Assembly (NCBI GenBank): GCA_046261635.1
Contig: JBHEOL010000006.1
Location: forward strand, 1 to 16,956
DNA length: 16,956 nucleotides
DNA from: JBHEPS01 sp046261635
GTDB lineage: Bacteria > Acidobacteriota > Thermoanaerobaculia > Gp7-AA8
Direction: 5' to 3'
The translations under genes were made by a program, and so were the position numbers. This document shows positions 1-5,602 of the stretch, piece after piece. Positions within the stretch are counted from its first letter, which is position 1, and the number at the start of each line of letters is the position of its first letter. Under the pieces are notes generated by a model. The model saw only the letters and a list, made by a program, of their open reading frames with translations. It was not told the DNA's origin and did not search any database.

Positions 1-107
1 CGCTCGTACGACTTCCTCTGCACGTCGATCAGGTTCGGCAGAGCCATGTAGCTCCTGATCTTCGAGAAGTCGTGGCGGACGGGCCCCTGTTTCGGCAATG
101 AATTCAT
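1..107 (-). CDS. rpoB: RNA polymerase beta subunit, N-terminal fragment
   Basis: The first 35 codons of rpoB, cut by the window edge. The translation begins MNSLPKQGPVRHDFSKIRSY and continues with a MALPNLIDVQRKSYERF-like stretch, the conserved opening of bacterial RpoB. The ATG at 105-107 is preceded by AAAGGAG (minus strand, plus positions 118-124) at about 10 nt, which supports this start. RpoB forms the catalytic core of RNA polymerase together with RpoC. Its position after rplL is the near-universal bacterial order. The rest of the gene is outside the window, so nothing can be said about its rifampicin-binding region. Confidence 0.95.
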   Translation of the reverse strand, partial: MNSLPKQGPVRHDFSKIRSYMALPNLIDVQRKSYE

Positions 108-492
108 CGGCCGGTTGCTCCTTTAAACGACAGGGTCACGGATGATCGGCGAATGGGCGAAGAAGTTGCCCCGCGGCGGGATCGCGACGGCGCTCGCTCG
201 ACACTCATGAATCGACCACCTGGAACTCGGTTGAGGCGAGATCGGCCGCAGGCGGGCGCGGCGCGCAATTCGCGGGACGTCGGTGGAGCCGTATGGAAAG
301 GGACCTCTCCCCCCCTTTCCCGGCTCCGCGTTCGATACGGGATCTCGTCCGGGCCTTCCGATCCGGACAATGAAGACCGCACAGGGTCGTGGTGTTTTCT
401 TACAAGCGACTCTTTGCGCTCGCCATTCCCGACCGAAAATGCGGAGCGCTCCGGGCAACGGCTGAGGCCGCCCCCGGAGCGCTGCATTCGAA
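108..492 (-). other. rplL-rpoB intergenic region (385 nt), no gene
   Basis: No convincing gene. The open frames here are arginine/serine/proline-rich and lack recognisable motifs, and two of them overlap the rpoB start. In transcription order the spacer holds a strong hairpin just after rplL (listed separately), then a smaller stem made of GGAAAGGG (295-302) and CCCTTTCC (313-320), then the rpoB ribosome binding site. Long structured rplL-rpoB spacers are known in other bacteria; in E. coli this one carries a partial terminator and an RNase III site that set the ratio of ribosomal protein to polymerase. A similar role here is an inference. Confidence 0.6.
445..483 (-). terminator. Hairpin after rplL (attenuator-like)
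   Basis: A perfect 11-bp inverted repeat (445-455 with 473-483, AGCGCTCCGGG/CCCGGAGCGCT). Its loop folds again as CGGC-TGAG-GCCG, giving one long stem that starts 9 nt after the rplL stop. On the minus strand it is followed by CCGCATTTTCGG, so the U-run is only four bases long. That suggests a partial terminator or a processing site ahead of rpoB more than a full stop. Confidence 0.55.
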
Positions 493-876
493 TTACTGGA
501 CGACGACTTTGGCGCCGGCCTCTTCGAAGATCTTCTTGATCTTCGCGGCCTCGTCTTTCGACACGGCTTCCTTGATGGTGCCCGGCGCGCCCTCGACCAG
601 GTCCTTGGCCTCTTTCAGGCCGAGGCTGGTCACTTCGCGGACTGCCTTGATGACGTTGATCTTCTTCTCGCCTGCTTCCTGCAGGATGACGTTGAACTCG
701 GTCTGCTCCTCGACCGGCGCGGCGGCCGCCGCCGGGGCGCCCGCAGCCATCATCGGCATCGCTGCCGCAGCTGCCGAGACACCGAATCGCTCCTCGAGAG
801 CCTTCACGAGGGTGGACAGATCGAGAACCGACATCGACTCGACCTCTTTGACGAAATCTTCAGTGGACATAGCCAT
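493..876 (-). CDS. rplL: 50S ribosomal protein L7/L12
   Basis: 127 aa. L7/L12 forms the flexible stalk of the large subunit that recruits translational GTPases such as EF-G and EF-Tu. The N-terminal dimerisation region (about 1-35) reads FVKEVESMSVLDLSTLVKAL. An Ala/Pro/Met-rich hinge follows at about 36-55. The C-terminal domain (about 58-127) contains the conserved EKKINVIKAVREVTSLGLKE and LVEGAP segments that contact GTPases. The start at 876 has GGAGG (886-890) nine bases upstream; a second in-frame ATG lies two codons in. It follows rplJ after 86 nt containing a stem at 923-961, and a hairpin follows its stop. Length and sequence are fully typical. Confidence 0.98.
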   Translation of the reverse strand: MAMSTEDFVKEVESMSVLDLSTLVKALEERFGVSAAAAAMPMMAAGAPAAAAAPVEEQTEFNVILQEAGEKKINVIKAVREVTSLGLKEAKDLVEGAPGTIKEAVSKDEAAKIKKIFEEAGAKVVVQ

Positions 877-922
877 TTTTTCAAGCCTCCAAAAATTCTT
901 CGTTTTCTCAAAAAGTTGATTC

Positions 923-961
923 TTCAGGCGTCACGGTTGGCCGTGCGCCGGGATTCCTGAA
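923..961 (-). other. Stem-loop in rplJ-rplL spacer
   Basis: Two nested inverted repeats: outer TTCAGG/CCTGAA (923-928 with 956-961) and inner CACGG-TTGG-CCGTG (about 932-945). The outer arm begins one base after the rplJ stop codon. No U-run follows directly. It may set rplL translation or mRNA stability; that is inference. Confidence 0.35.
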
Positions 962-962
962 C

Positions 963-1568
963 TTACGATTCGGTTGCGTCCGCTTCGGCCGGGGCCGGTG
1001 CTTCCGTGGCCTCGGTCGGCTCGGTCGTCTCACTGGCTTCTTCGGTTGAACCGCCACCGCGCTGGGTGGAGATCTGGTCGAGGACGATCGCGAGGTTGCG
1101 GATGTTCGCCTGAAGCACGGTCACGAGGCCGCGCATCGGGCTCTGGAGAAGGTACAGGAGCTGGGAGACCAGTTCCTCGCGGCTCGGAAGGTTCGCGATC
1201 GCCGAGATCTGCTCGGCGGCGACGACCCTGCCGTCCAGCATCGCACCCTTGAACGTGATCGCCGGGACGTCCTTGGCGAACTTGGTGAGCGCCTTGGCCA
1301 GAGCGACCGCATCGCCCTGGTTGTAGGCGACGGCCGTCTCCCCCGAGAACTTCTCCCGGAGCTCGATCATCGGCGAGTCCTTGAGGGCGATCAGTGCGAG
1401 TGTGTTCTTGACGACGAGATAGTGGGATCCCGACTCACGAACCTGCCTACGCAGCTCCGTGACCTGCGGGACGGTGACACCCTTGAACTCGATCAGGAAT
1501 GCATTCGTGGCCTGACCGATCTCGCGGTTCAGGGTTTCGACGACCTGGCTTTTTTCTTCGCGGTTCAT
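963..1568 (-). CDS. rplJ: 50S ribosomal protein L10 with acidic tail
   Basis: 201 aa. L10 anchors the L7/L12 dimers and binds 23S rRNA at the stalk base. The conserved body (about 1-168) includes FKGVTVPQVTELRRQVRESG and YLVVKNTLALIAL, the family signature. The L7/L12-binding C-terminal helix is at about 140-168. It is followed by a Gly linker and a low-complexity tail (about 171-201) of Ser/Thr/Glu/Ala/Pro. Typical L10 is about 165-175 aa, so this tail is extra. The ATG has AGGAGGG (1574-1580), which overlaps the rplA TAG stop. This implies translational coupling to rplA, and it leaves no room for a conventional L10-leader between the two genes. Confidence 0.97.
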   Translation of the reverse strand: MNREEKSQVVETLNREIGQATNAFLIEFKGVTVPQVTELRRQVRESGSHYLVVKNTLALIALKDSPMIELREKFSGETAVAYNQGDAVALAKALTKFAKDVPAITFKGAMLDGRVVAAEQISAIANLPSREELVSQLLYLLQSPMRGLVTVLQANIRNLAIVLDQISTQRGGGSTEEASETTEPTEATEAPAPAEADATES

Positions 1569-1578
1569 CGTAACCCTC

Positions 1579-2280
1579 CTACTCGGCTCTCGCCTCGCCG
1601 ATGGCCGTGTCGATCTGAATCGATGGGCTCATCGTCGAAGAGATGTAGATGGATTTCATGTAGCGGCCTTTCGCTGCGGATGGCTTGGCCTTCCGGACCG
1701 CGGCGATCAGGGAGGCCGCGTTCTCGGTCAGCTGTTCCTGCGAAAAGGAGACCTTGCCGACTGGAACATGGATGATCGCGGTCTTGTCGACCCGGAACTC
1801 CACCTTGCCGGACTTGATCTCCTGGATCGCTTTCGCCACATCGAAAGTCACAGTCCCGGTCTTCGGGTTCGGCATCAGTCCGCGCGGACCGAGCACTTTC
1901 CCGAGCTTTCCGACCGACCTCATCATGTCGGGCGTGGCCACGACTGCATCGAAGTCGACCCAGCCACCCTGGATCCTCTCGACCAGTTCGTCGCCGCCGG
2001 CCATGTCTGCGCCGGCTTCCTGCGCCTCGCGGATCTTCTCACCCGCGGCGATGACCAGCACTCGCTTGGTCTGACCGGTACCGTGCGGAAGAACCGTGGT
2101 GCCTCGCACCATCTGGTCCGCATGTTTCGGATTCACTCCGAGCAGCAGCGCGAGCTCGACCGTTTCGTCGAATTTGGCAAACGCGATCTCCTTCAGGAGA
2201 GCGAATGCCTCTTCGAACAGATAGGGCCTCTGCTCGACGCGTTCGGCTGCTGCACGGAACTTCTTTCCGTGTTTCGCCAT
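1579..2280 (-). CDS. rplA: 50S ribosomal protein L1
   Basis: 233 aa, the normal L1 length. L1 forms the mobile L1 stalk that guides E-site tRNA and in many bacteria represses its own rplK-rplA mRNA. The start MAKHGKKFRAAAERVEQRPY fits the family, and GGAGG lies four bases before the ATG. The frame stays open 23 codons further upstream, but that extension lacks conservation and contains the spacer hairpins. Conserved stretches include LLGVNPKHADQMVRGTTVLP, the GLMPNPKTGTVT signature and the C-terminal KSIYISSTMSPSI. It follows rplK after 96 nt. Confidence 0.98.
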   Translation of the reverse strand: MAKHGKKFRAAAERVEQRPYLFEEAFALLKEIAFAKFDETVELALLLGVNPKHADQMVRGTTVLPHGTGQTKRVLVIAAGEKIREAQEAGADMAGGDELVERIQGGWVDFDAVVATPDMMRSVGKLGKVLGPRGLMPNPKTGTVTFDVAKAIQEIKSGKVEFRVDKTAIIHVPVGKVSFSQEQLTENAASLIAAVRKAKPSAAKGRYMKSIYISSTMSPSIQIDTAIGEARAE

Positions 2281-2300
2281 TGCACCTCCGTAGTCCGAGC

Positions 2301-2358
2301 GACGGGGATCGCCCCCGTCTCCTACGTTGCGTTGATGTTGTCCCGGCACTCTGCCGGG
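2301..2358 (-). other. Paired hairpins in rplK-rplA spacer
   Basis: Two perfect 7-bp stems: GACGGGG/CCCCGTC (2301-2307 with 2313-2319) and CCCGGCA/TGCCGGG (2342-2348 with 2352-2358). The first lies about 20 nt before the rplA start. Neither is followed by a U-run, so they are not obvious terminators. They could be L1-responsive or mRNA-stability elements, but I cannot match them to the known L1 target fold. Confidence 0.35.
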
Positions 2359-2376
2359 GGTTGAAAATTGAAACGG

Positions 2377-2799
2377 CTACTCGATGTCGATTCCCATCGA
2401 CCGCGCTGTCCCCTCGACCGTCTTGATCGCGGACTCGAGCGACGCGGCGTTCAGATCGGGCATCTTGGTCTTCGCGATTTCCTCGACCTGGCTCCGGTTG
2501 ACCTTCCCCACCTTCTGACGATTGGGAACTCCCGACCCCTTCGGCAGGCCCGCGGCCTTCAGAAGCAGGACCGCCGCCGGAGGCGTCTTCGTGATGAAGG
2601 TGAACGAGCGGTCGGAGAAGACGGTGATCACCACCGGGATGATCAACCCGTTCTCCTTCTGGGTCCGCGCGTTGAAGGCCTTGCAGAACTCCATGATGTT
2701 GACCCCGTGCTGGCCCAGGGCCGGACCGACCGGCGGCGCCGGCGTGGCCTGCCCCGCGGGGATCTGGAGCTTGATGAATCCTGTAATCTTTTTAGCCAT
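2377..2799 (-). CDS. rplK: 50S ribosomal protein L11
   Basis: 140 aa, typical L11 length. L11 binds the GTPase-associated 23S rRNA region with L10 and is needed for the RelA response to uncharged tRNA. The opening MAKKITGFIKLQIPAGQATP is followed by PPVGPALGQHGVNIMEFCKAFN, the conserved N-terminal domain that also binds thiostrepton-type antibiotics. The C-terminal rRNA-binding domain includes a KTPPAAVLLLKAAG-like segment and the VGKVNRSQVEEIAKTKMPDL signature. The SD is a modest CAGGACG about 7 nt before the ATG. A long inverted repeat sits in the 110-nt spacer to nusG. Confidence 0.98.
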   Translation of the reverse strand: MAKKITGFIKLQIPAGQATPAPPVGPALGQHGVNIMEFCKAFNARTQKENGLIIPVVITVFSDRSFTFITKTPPAAVLLLKAAGLPKGSGVPNRQKVGKVNRSQVEEIAKTKMPDLNAASLESAIKTVEGTARSMGIDIE

Positions 2800-2819
2800 A
2801 ATTAAACGTCCTGTTCAAA

Positions 2820-2900
2820 ATGCAGAATGCGAAGCCCGAAATCGATACCTGATAATTAGCCCTGAAAAGACTCCACGGTTTGGGGCTTTGCATTCTGCAT
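2820..2900. repeat. 18-bp inverted repeat in nusG-rplK spacer
   Basis: The arms 2820-2837 and 2883-2900 are complementary over 18 positions with one G.T wobble. Each arm carries TGCAGAATGC next to AAGCCC or its variant. The enclosed 45 nt are AT-richer than the surroundings and hold no gene. No U-run follows on the minus strand. It could be an rplK leader structure or a small dispersed palindromic repeat; one copy cannot decide. Confidence 0.55.
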
Positions 2901-2909
2901 CTATTAAAT

Positions 2910-3500
2910 TTATCTCGTTTTCTGCCCTGAACCCGCCTGCTCCTCGGCGGCGTCGTAACGCGTCACCTGGAGAAAGTCGAGCTCGACCGGTGTCGAACGC
3001 CCGAAAATCGTAACCATCACCTTCAGCGTGTTGCGATCGAGGTTCACCTCTTCGACCACCCCGGTGAAGTTCGTGAAAGGACCATCCGTGATCCGAACGT
3101 GCTCGCCGTGCTCGTACACATGCTTCGGCTTCGGCTTTTCCTTCGTCGAGACCACCTGATTGAGGATCGAGTCGACCTCTTCCTGCGAAAGAGGCGTCGG
3201 CTTCTTTCCCGCGCCGACGAACCCGGTCACCTTCGGGGTGTTCTTGACCAGATGCCAGGCCTCGTCGTCCATCACCATTTCGATCAGGATGTAGCCCGGA
3301 AAGAACTTGCGCTGAACCTCGCGCTTCTTTCCCCCCTTCATCTCGACCAGCGTCTCGGTCGGAATCCGGACGCCGCCGAACTTCTCCCTCATTCCGAGGG
3401 CATCGATGCGCTGCTCGAGGTTCTCACGCACCCGCTCCTCGAACCCGGAGTAGGTATGCACGATGAACCACTGCATCCCGCTGGTATCGGTATCAGTCAT
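2910..3500 (-). CDS. nusG: Transcription termination/antitermination factor NusG
   Basis: 196 aa. NusG binds the RNA polymerase clamp and links it to Rho or the ribosome. The NGN domain spans about 9-120, with WFIVHTYSGFEERVRENLEQ at its start and the conserved FFPGYILIEM at 67-76. The KOW domain is at about 133-185, with GEHVRITDGPFTNFTGVVEE. The chosen ATG at 3500 lies 7 nt after the secE stop and has only a weak SD. The in-frame ATG at codon 9, directly before WFIVHTYSG, is an alternative start. The gene is coupled to secE as in most bacteria. Confidence 0.97.
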   Translation of the reverse strand: MTDTDTSGMQWFIVHTYSGFEERVRENLEQRIDALGMREKFGGVRIPTETLVEMKGGKKREVQRKFFPGYILIEMVMDDEAWHLVKNTPKVTGFVGAGKKPTPLSQEEVDSILNQVVSTKEKPKPKHVYEHGEHVRITDGPFTNFTGVVEEVNLDRNTLKVMVTIFGRSTPVELDFLQVTRYDAAEEQAGSGQKTR

Positions 3501-3507
3501 GACGGTC

Positions 3508-3732
3508 TCAGACCCGCGCCCCGAGTTGCGTGAAAATGAAATCGATGGCGCGATAGAACACGACGTCGCAAATCCACAGATAGACGCCGAAGAAGACCAC
3601 CGTCACGAGAACGACTCCCGTCGTGCCGATCACCTCCGGTCGCGAGGGCCAGGTGACCTTCTTCATTTCCGAGCTGACTTCCCGGAAAAACTCGCGCGTT
3701 CTCTGCCACCACCCTCTGGGATCGAACTTCAT
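3508..3732 (-). CDS. secE: Preprotein translocase subunit SecE
   Basis: 74 aa, the short one-helix form of SecE. It clamps the two halves of SecY in the protein-export channel. The cytoplasmic amphipathic part includes REFFREVSSEMKKVTWPSRP, the family signature. It is followed by one hydrophobic helix at about residues 36-60. GGGAG lies five bases before the ATG. Its place between tRNA-Trp/rpmG and nusG is the standard order. Confidence 0.96.
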   Translation of the reverse strand: MKFDPRGWWQRTREFFREVSSEMKKVTWPSRPEVIGTTGVVLVTVVFFGVYLWICDVVFYRAIDFIFTQLGARV

Positions 3733-3742
3733 GCTTGCTCCC

Positions 3743-3792
3743 GATCCGGCTTCCGCCCACCCCGTCCGCGGGGCGATTCCGACCGCCGGATC
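3743..3792 (-). other. Nested stem in tRNA-Trp-secE spacer
   Basis: An outer perfect 8-bp repeat GATCCGGC/GCCGGATC (3743-3750 with 3785-3792) encloses a CCCCG-TCCG-CGGGG hairpin (3760-3773). It lies between the tRNA-Trp 3' end and the secE start, so it could aid release of the tRNA from the secE mRNA. That role is inference. Confidence 0.35.
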
Positions 3793-3806
3793 TCCTCAAT
3801 ATCGTC

Positions 3807-3883
3807 TGGCAGGCCAGGAGGGATTCGAACCCCCAACCCGCGGTTTTGGAGACCGCTGCTCTACCAATTCGAGCTACTGGCCT
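3807..3883 (-). tRNA. tRNA-Trp (anticodon CCA)
   Basis: The cloverleaf can be drawn by hand. The acceptor stem AGGCCAG pairs with CTGGCCT, the discriminator is G, and the 3' CCA is encoded (plus TGG at 3807-3809). The anticodon loop CTCCAAA sits in a CGGT/ACCG stem, and the T-arm contains GGTTCGAATCC. tRNA-Trp next to secE is common in bacteria, and it is probably processed out of the transcript leading into secE-nusG. Confidence 0.96.
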
Positions 3884-3928
3884 GTACTCAACTCCGACTG
3901 ATGCAGCCGCGGAGCGGCCGCCACAGGT

Positions 3929-4087
3929 TTACTTGACCTCGCGGTGCGGGGTGTGTCGGCGATCGAATCGGCAGAACTTCTTGAGCTCGAGCTTCTCGGT
4001 CGAGGTCTTGCGGTTCTTGGTCGTCGAATAGTTCTTGCGCTTACACTCGCTGCACTGCAGATGGATAATCTCTCTGACTGCGGCCAT
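3929..4087 (-). CDS. rpmG: 50S ribosomal protein L33
   Basis: 52 aa. L33 sits near the E site of the large subunit. The start MAAVREIIHLQCSECKRKNY is chosen because the codons upstream are unconserved spacer and AGGAG/AGAGG lies just before this ATG. The first metal-binding pair is present (Cys12, Cys15). Of the second pair only Cys39 remains: the expected partner three residues later is Asp42, in KKFCRFDRRHTPHREVK. It is therefore neither a full four-cysteine nor a cysteine-free L33. It lies between tRNA-Thr(GGT) and tRNA-Trp, where many genomes carry tuf followed by rpmG. Confidence 0.94.
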   Translation of the reverse strand: MAAVREIIHLQCSECKRKNYSTTKNRKTSTEKLELKKFCRFDRRHTPHREVK

Positions 4088-4110
4088 CGCCTCTGTTCTC
4101 CTCGGACGCG

Positions 4111-4160
4111 TTCCAAACTCCGCGAGCCGGCGCGCCTGCCACGGCACCCGGAGTTCGGAA
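4111..4160 (-). other. 12-bp stem in tRNA-Thr(GGT)-rpmG spacer
   Basis: TTCCAAACTCCG (4111-4122) and CGGAGTTCGGAA (4149-4160) pair over 12 positions with one G.T wobble. They close a GC-rich loop that can fold further. It occupies most of the 85 nt between the tRNA and rpmG, where tuf often lies in other genomes. A tRNA-processing or leader role is plausible but not shown. Confidence 0.4.
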
Positions 4161-4172
4161 CCCTCTGTTTAC

Positions 4173-4247
4173 TGGAGCCCTCGACGAGATTTGAACTCGT
4201 GACCCCGTCCTTACCAAGGACGTGCTCTACCCCTGAGCTACGAGGGC
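4173..4247 (-). tRNA. tRNA-Thr (anticodon GGT)
   Basis: Acceptor stem GCCCTCG/CGAGGGC, D-arm AGCTCAGGGGTAGAGC, anticodon stem CGTCC/GGACG with loop TTGGTAA, T-arm with GGTTCAAATCTC-like core, discriminator T and an encoded CCA. It is the fourth tRNA of the cluster. In E. coli and relatives this gene stands directly before tufB. Confidence 0.96.
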
Positions 4248-4309
4248 CTGATTTCGGCCATACAACCAATTGATGCGGGCCGCCGACCGATCCCGACGGC
4301 AGCGGAAAC

Positions 4310-4384
4310 TGGAGCGGGAGACGGGGATCGAACCCGCGACCAACAGCTTGGAAGGCTGTGACTCTACCACTGAGTTACTCCCGC
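4310..4384 (-). tRNA. tRNA-Gly (anticodon TCC)
   Basis: Acceptor GCGGGAG/CTCCCGC, D-arm AACTCAGTGGTAGAGT, anticodon stem ACAGC/GCTGT with loop CTTCCAA, T-arm GCGGGTTCGATCCCCGT, discriminator T and an encoded CCA. It lies between tRNA-Tyr and tRNA-Thr(GGT), as in the classical thrU-tyrU-glyT-thrT cluster. Confidence 0.96.
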
Positions 4385-4393
4385 CGACCGGCC

Positions 4394-4473
4394 CCCGCCT
4401 GCAACCACTAACGGCTGCCGGCCGTCGCTCGAATCCCTTCGAGCGACGGCCGCCAGACGACAGCACAGGCGGG
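4394..4473 (-). other. Long double stem in tRNA-Tyr/tRNA-Gly spacer
   Basis: A perfect 14-bp hairpin (4420-4433 with 4438-4451, loop TCCC on plus) is enclosed by a second perfect 8-bp repeat CCCGCCTG/CAGGCGGG (4394-4401 with 4466-4473). No U-run follows on either side, so it does not look like an intrinsic terminator. It is a candidate RNase III/RNase E processing structure between two tRNAs, or a dispersed palindromic repeat. Confidence 0.5.
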
Positions 4474-4487
4474 CTGAAAAACGAAAA

Positions 4488-4573
4488 TGGTGGAGGCGGA
4501 TGGATTCGAACCACCGTAGGCTGGCGCCAACAGATTTACAGTCTGCCCCCTTTAGCCACTCGGGCACGCCTCC
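4488..4573 (-). tRNA. tRNA-Tyr (anticodon GTA)
   Basis: A class II tRNA of 83 nt plus an encoded CCA, with the long variable arm expected of bacterial tRNA-Tyr. Acceptor GGAGGCG/CGCCTCC, anticodon stem CAGA/TCTG with loop CTGTAAA, T-arm with GGTTCGAATCC, and discriminator A. Confidence 0.96.
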
Positions 4574-4628
4574 ATCTCGTCTTGCCGTTCAGACTTGATC
4601 CCGGTCGCCGGCACCTAAGTTGAAGGCT

Positions 4629-4704
4629 TGGAGCTGGCGGCGGGACTCGAACCCGCGACCTGCTGATTACAAATCAGCTGCTCTACCAACTGAGCTATGC
4701 CAGC
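4629..4704 (-). tRNA. tRNA-Thr (anticodon TGT)
   Basis: First tRNA of the cluster. The acceptor GCTGGCA pairs with CGCCAGC at six of seven positions; the last pair (7-66) is an A.C mismatch. D-arm AGCTCAGTTGGTAGAGC, anticodon stem GCTGA/TCAGC with loop TTTGTAA, T-arm GCGGGTTCGAGTCCCGC, discriminator T and encoded CCA. It starts about 70 nt downstream of a good promoter. Confidence 0.95.
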
Positions 4705-4778
4705 CCGGATTCCCGCAATTTCAAAGAAAAGCCGACAGGGCGGACTTCCACCCTGCGCCTCGGCTCGAGGGACTGAGC

Positions 4779-4807
4779 CTTATAGCAAATCGCCTAACGG
4801 AGGGCAA
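4779..4807 (-). promoter_or_regulatory. Promoter for the tRNA-rpmG-secE cluster
   Basis: On the minus strand, TTGCCC (-35; plus 4802-4807) and TATAAG (-10; plus 4779-4784) are separated by exactly 17 bp. They lie in the 190-nt gap between the rlmB stop and tRNA-Thr(TGT). The bases after the -10 (GCTCAGTCCC) are GC-rich, as in stringently controlled stable-RNA promoters. Transcription would start near 4772. Confidence 0.7.
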
Positions 4808-4894
4808 GCGGACCATATTCCGGTCTCCGGAGCGCGAGGACTCGGCGGTTCGGATCAGAAATCGTGCCTCGGTACCCCAGGGGCCGAATCGAGC

Positions 4895-5602
4895 TCAGCC
4901 CGCCCGTTGCCGCCAGACCTCCCAGGCGAACACGGCGGCAGCAGCCGCCACGTTCAGGGAGTCGACGTGTCCGCTCATGGGAATCGAAAGCCGCACGTCA
5001 CAATGCTCGAGCACGTTCTTGCGGATCCCCCTCCCCTCGCTGCCGAGGACGATGGCCACTTTCCCGGTCAACCCGGCTCCAGAGAGCGGCTCGCCCTCGC
5101 CGTCCGCGCCATAAACCCAGAAACCTTCCTTCTTCAACCGCTCGATCGCCCGGGAGAGGTTGGTCACCTGGGCCACCGGGACCCACTCGGACGCCCCGGC
5201 GGAAGCCTTGATGGCGACAGGCGTCAGACCGACGCTGTCATGCTCAGGAATGACCACGAGCCCGAACCCGAATCCGTCCGCCACGCGGAGAATCGCCCCG
5301 AAATTCTGCGGATCGGTGATCCCGTCGAGCAGAAATACCCTCTCGACGCTTCCGGCCAGGGCCTCGAAATCGGCGTAGCTCTCCGCCGAGACTTCCGCGA
5401 CGACCCCGTTGTGGACCCCCTCGCCACTCAGCCGGCCGAGCTCGCGGCCGGCCAAAAACCGGACCGCGACTTTCCCCTGGCGGGCGAGCTCGATGACCCG
5501 CTGGTGCCGTCGGGAATCCTCCCGGGCGACCGCGACCCATCGCACGCGCTCGGGATGTGCCCGCAGGGCTTCCATGACTGGATTCGCTCCGTAGACGATC
5601 AC
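4895..5602 (-). CDS. rlmB: TrmH-family rRNA 2'-O-ribose methyltransferase (RlmB-like)
   Basis: 235 aa from a GTG that overlaps the pyrD stop (GTGA), with GGGGGAA eight bases upstream. SPOUT-fold enzymes of this family use SAM to methylate a ribose 2'-OH; RlmB modifies G2251 of 23S rRNA. A short N-terminal substrate-binding domain (about 1-75, opening VIVYGANPVMEALRAHPERV) is followed by the knotted catalytic domain. Motif 1 is LLDGITDPQNFGAILR (91-106), motif 2 IVLGSEGRGI (184-193) and motif 3 IPMSGHVDSLNVAAAAAV (207-224). The frame stays open about 100 codons upstream within pyrD, but that part is not conserved. RlmB and TrmH paralogues are hard to separate by eye; the N-terminal domain and the synteny favour RlmB. 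Confidence 0.92.
   Translation of the reverse strand: MIVYGANPVMEALRAHPERVRWVAVAREDSRRHQRVIELARQGKVAVRFLAGRELGRLSGEGVHNGVVAEVSAESYADFEALAGSVERVFLLDGITDPQNFGAILRVADGFGFGLVVIPEHDSVGLTPVAIKASAGASEWVPVAQVTNLSRAIERLKKEGFWVYGADGEGEPLSGAGLTGKVAIVLGSEGRGIRKNVLEHCDVRLSIPMSGHVDSLNVAAAAAVFAWEVWRQRAG

Noticed and set aside
104..487. 127-codon open frame in the rplL-rpoB spacer (minus)
   Set aside because: Arg/Ser/Pro-rich, runs through the attenuator hairpin, the rpoB SD and the rpoB ATG, and has no motif.
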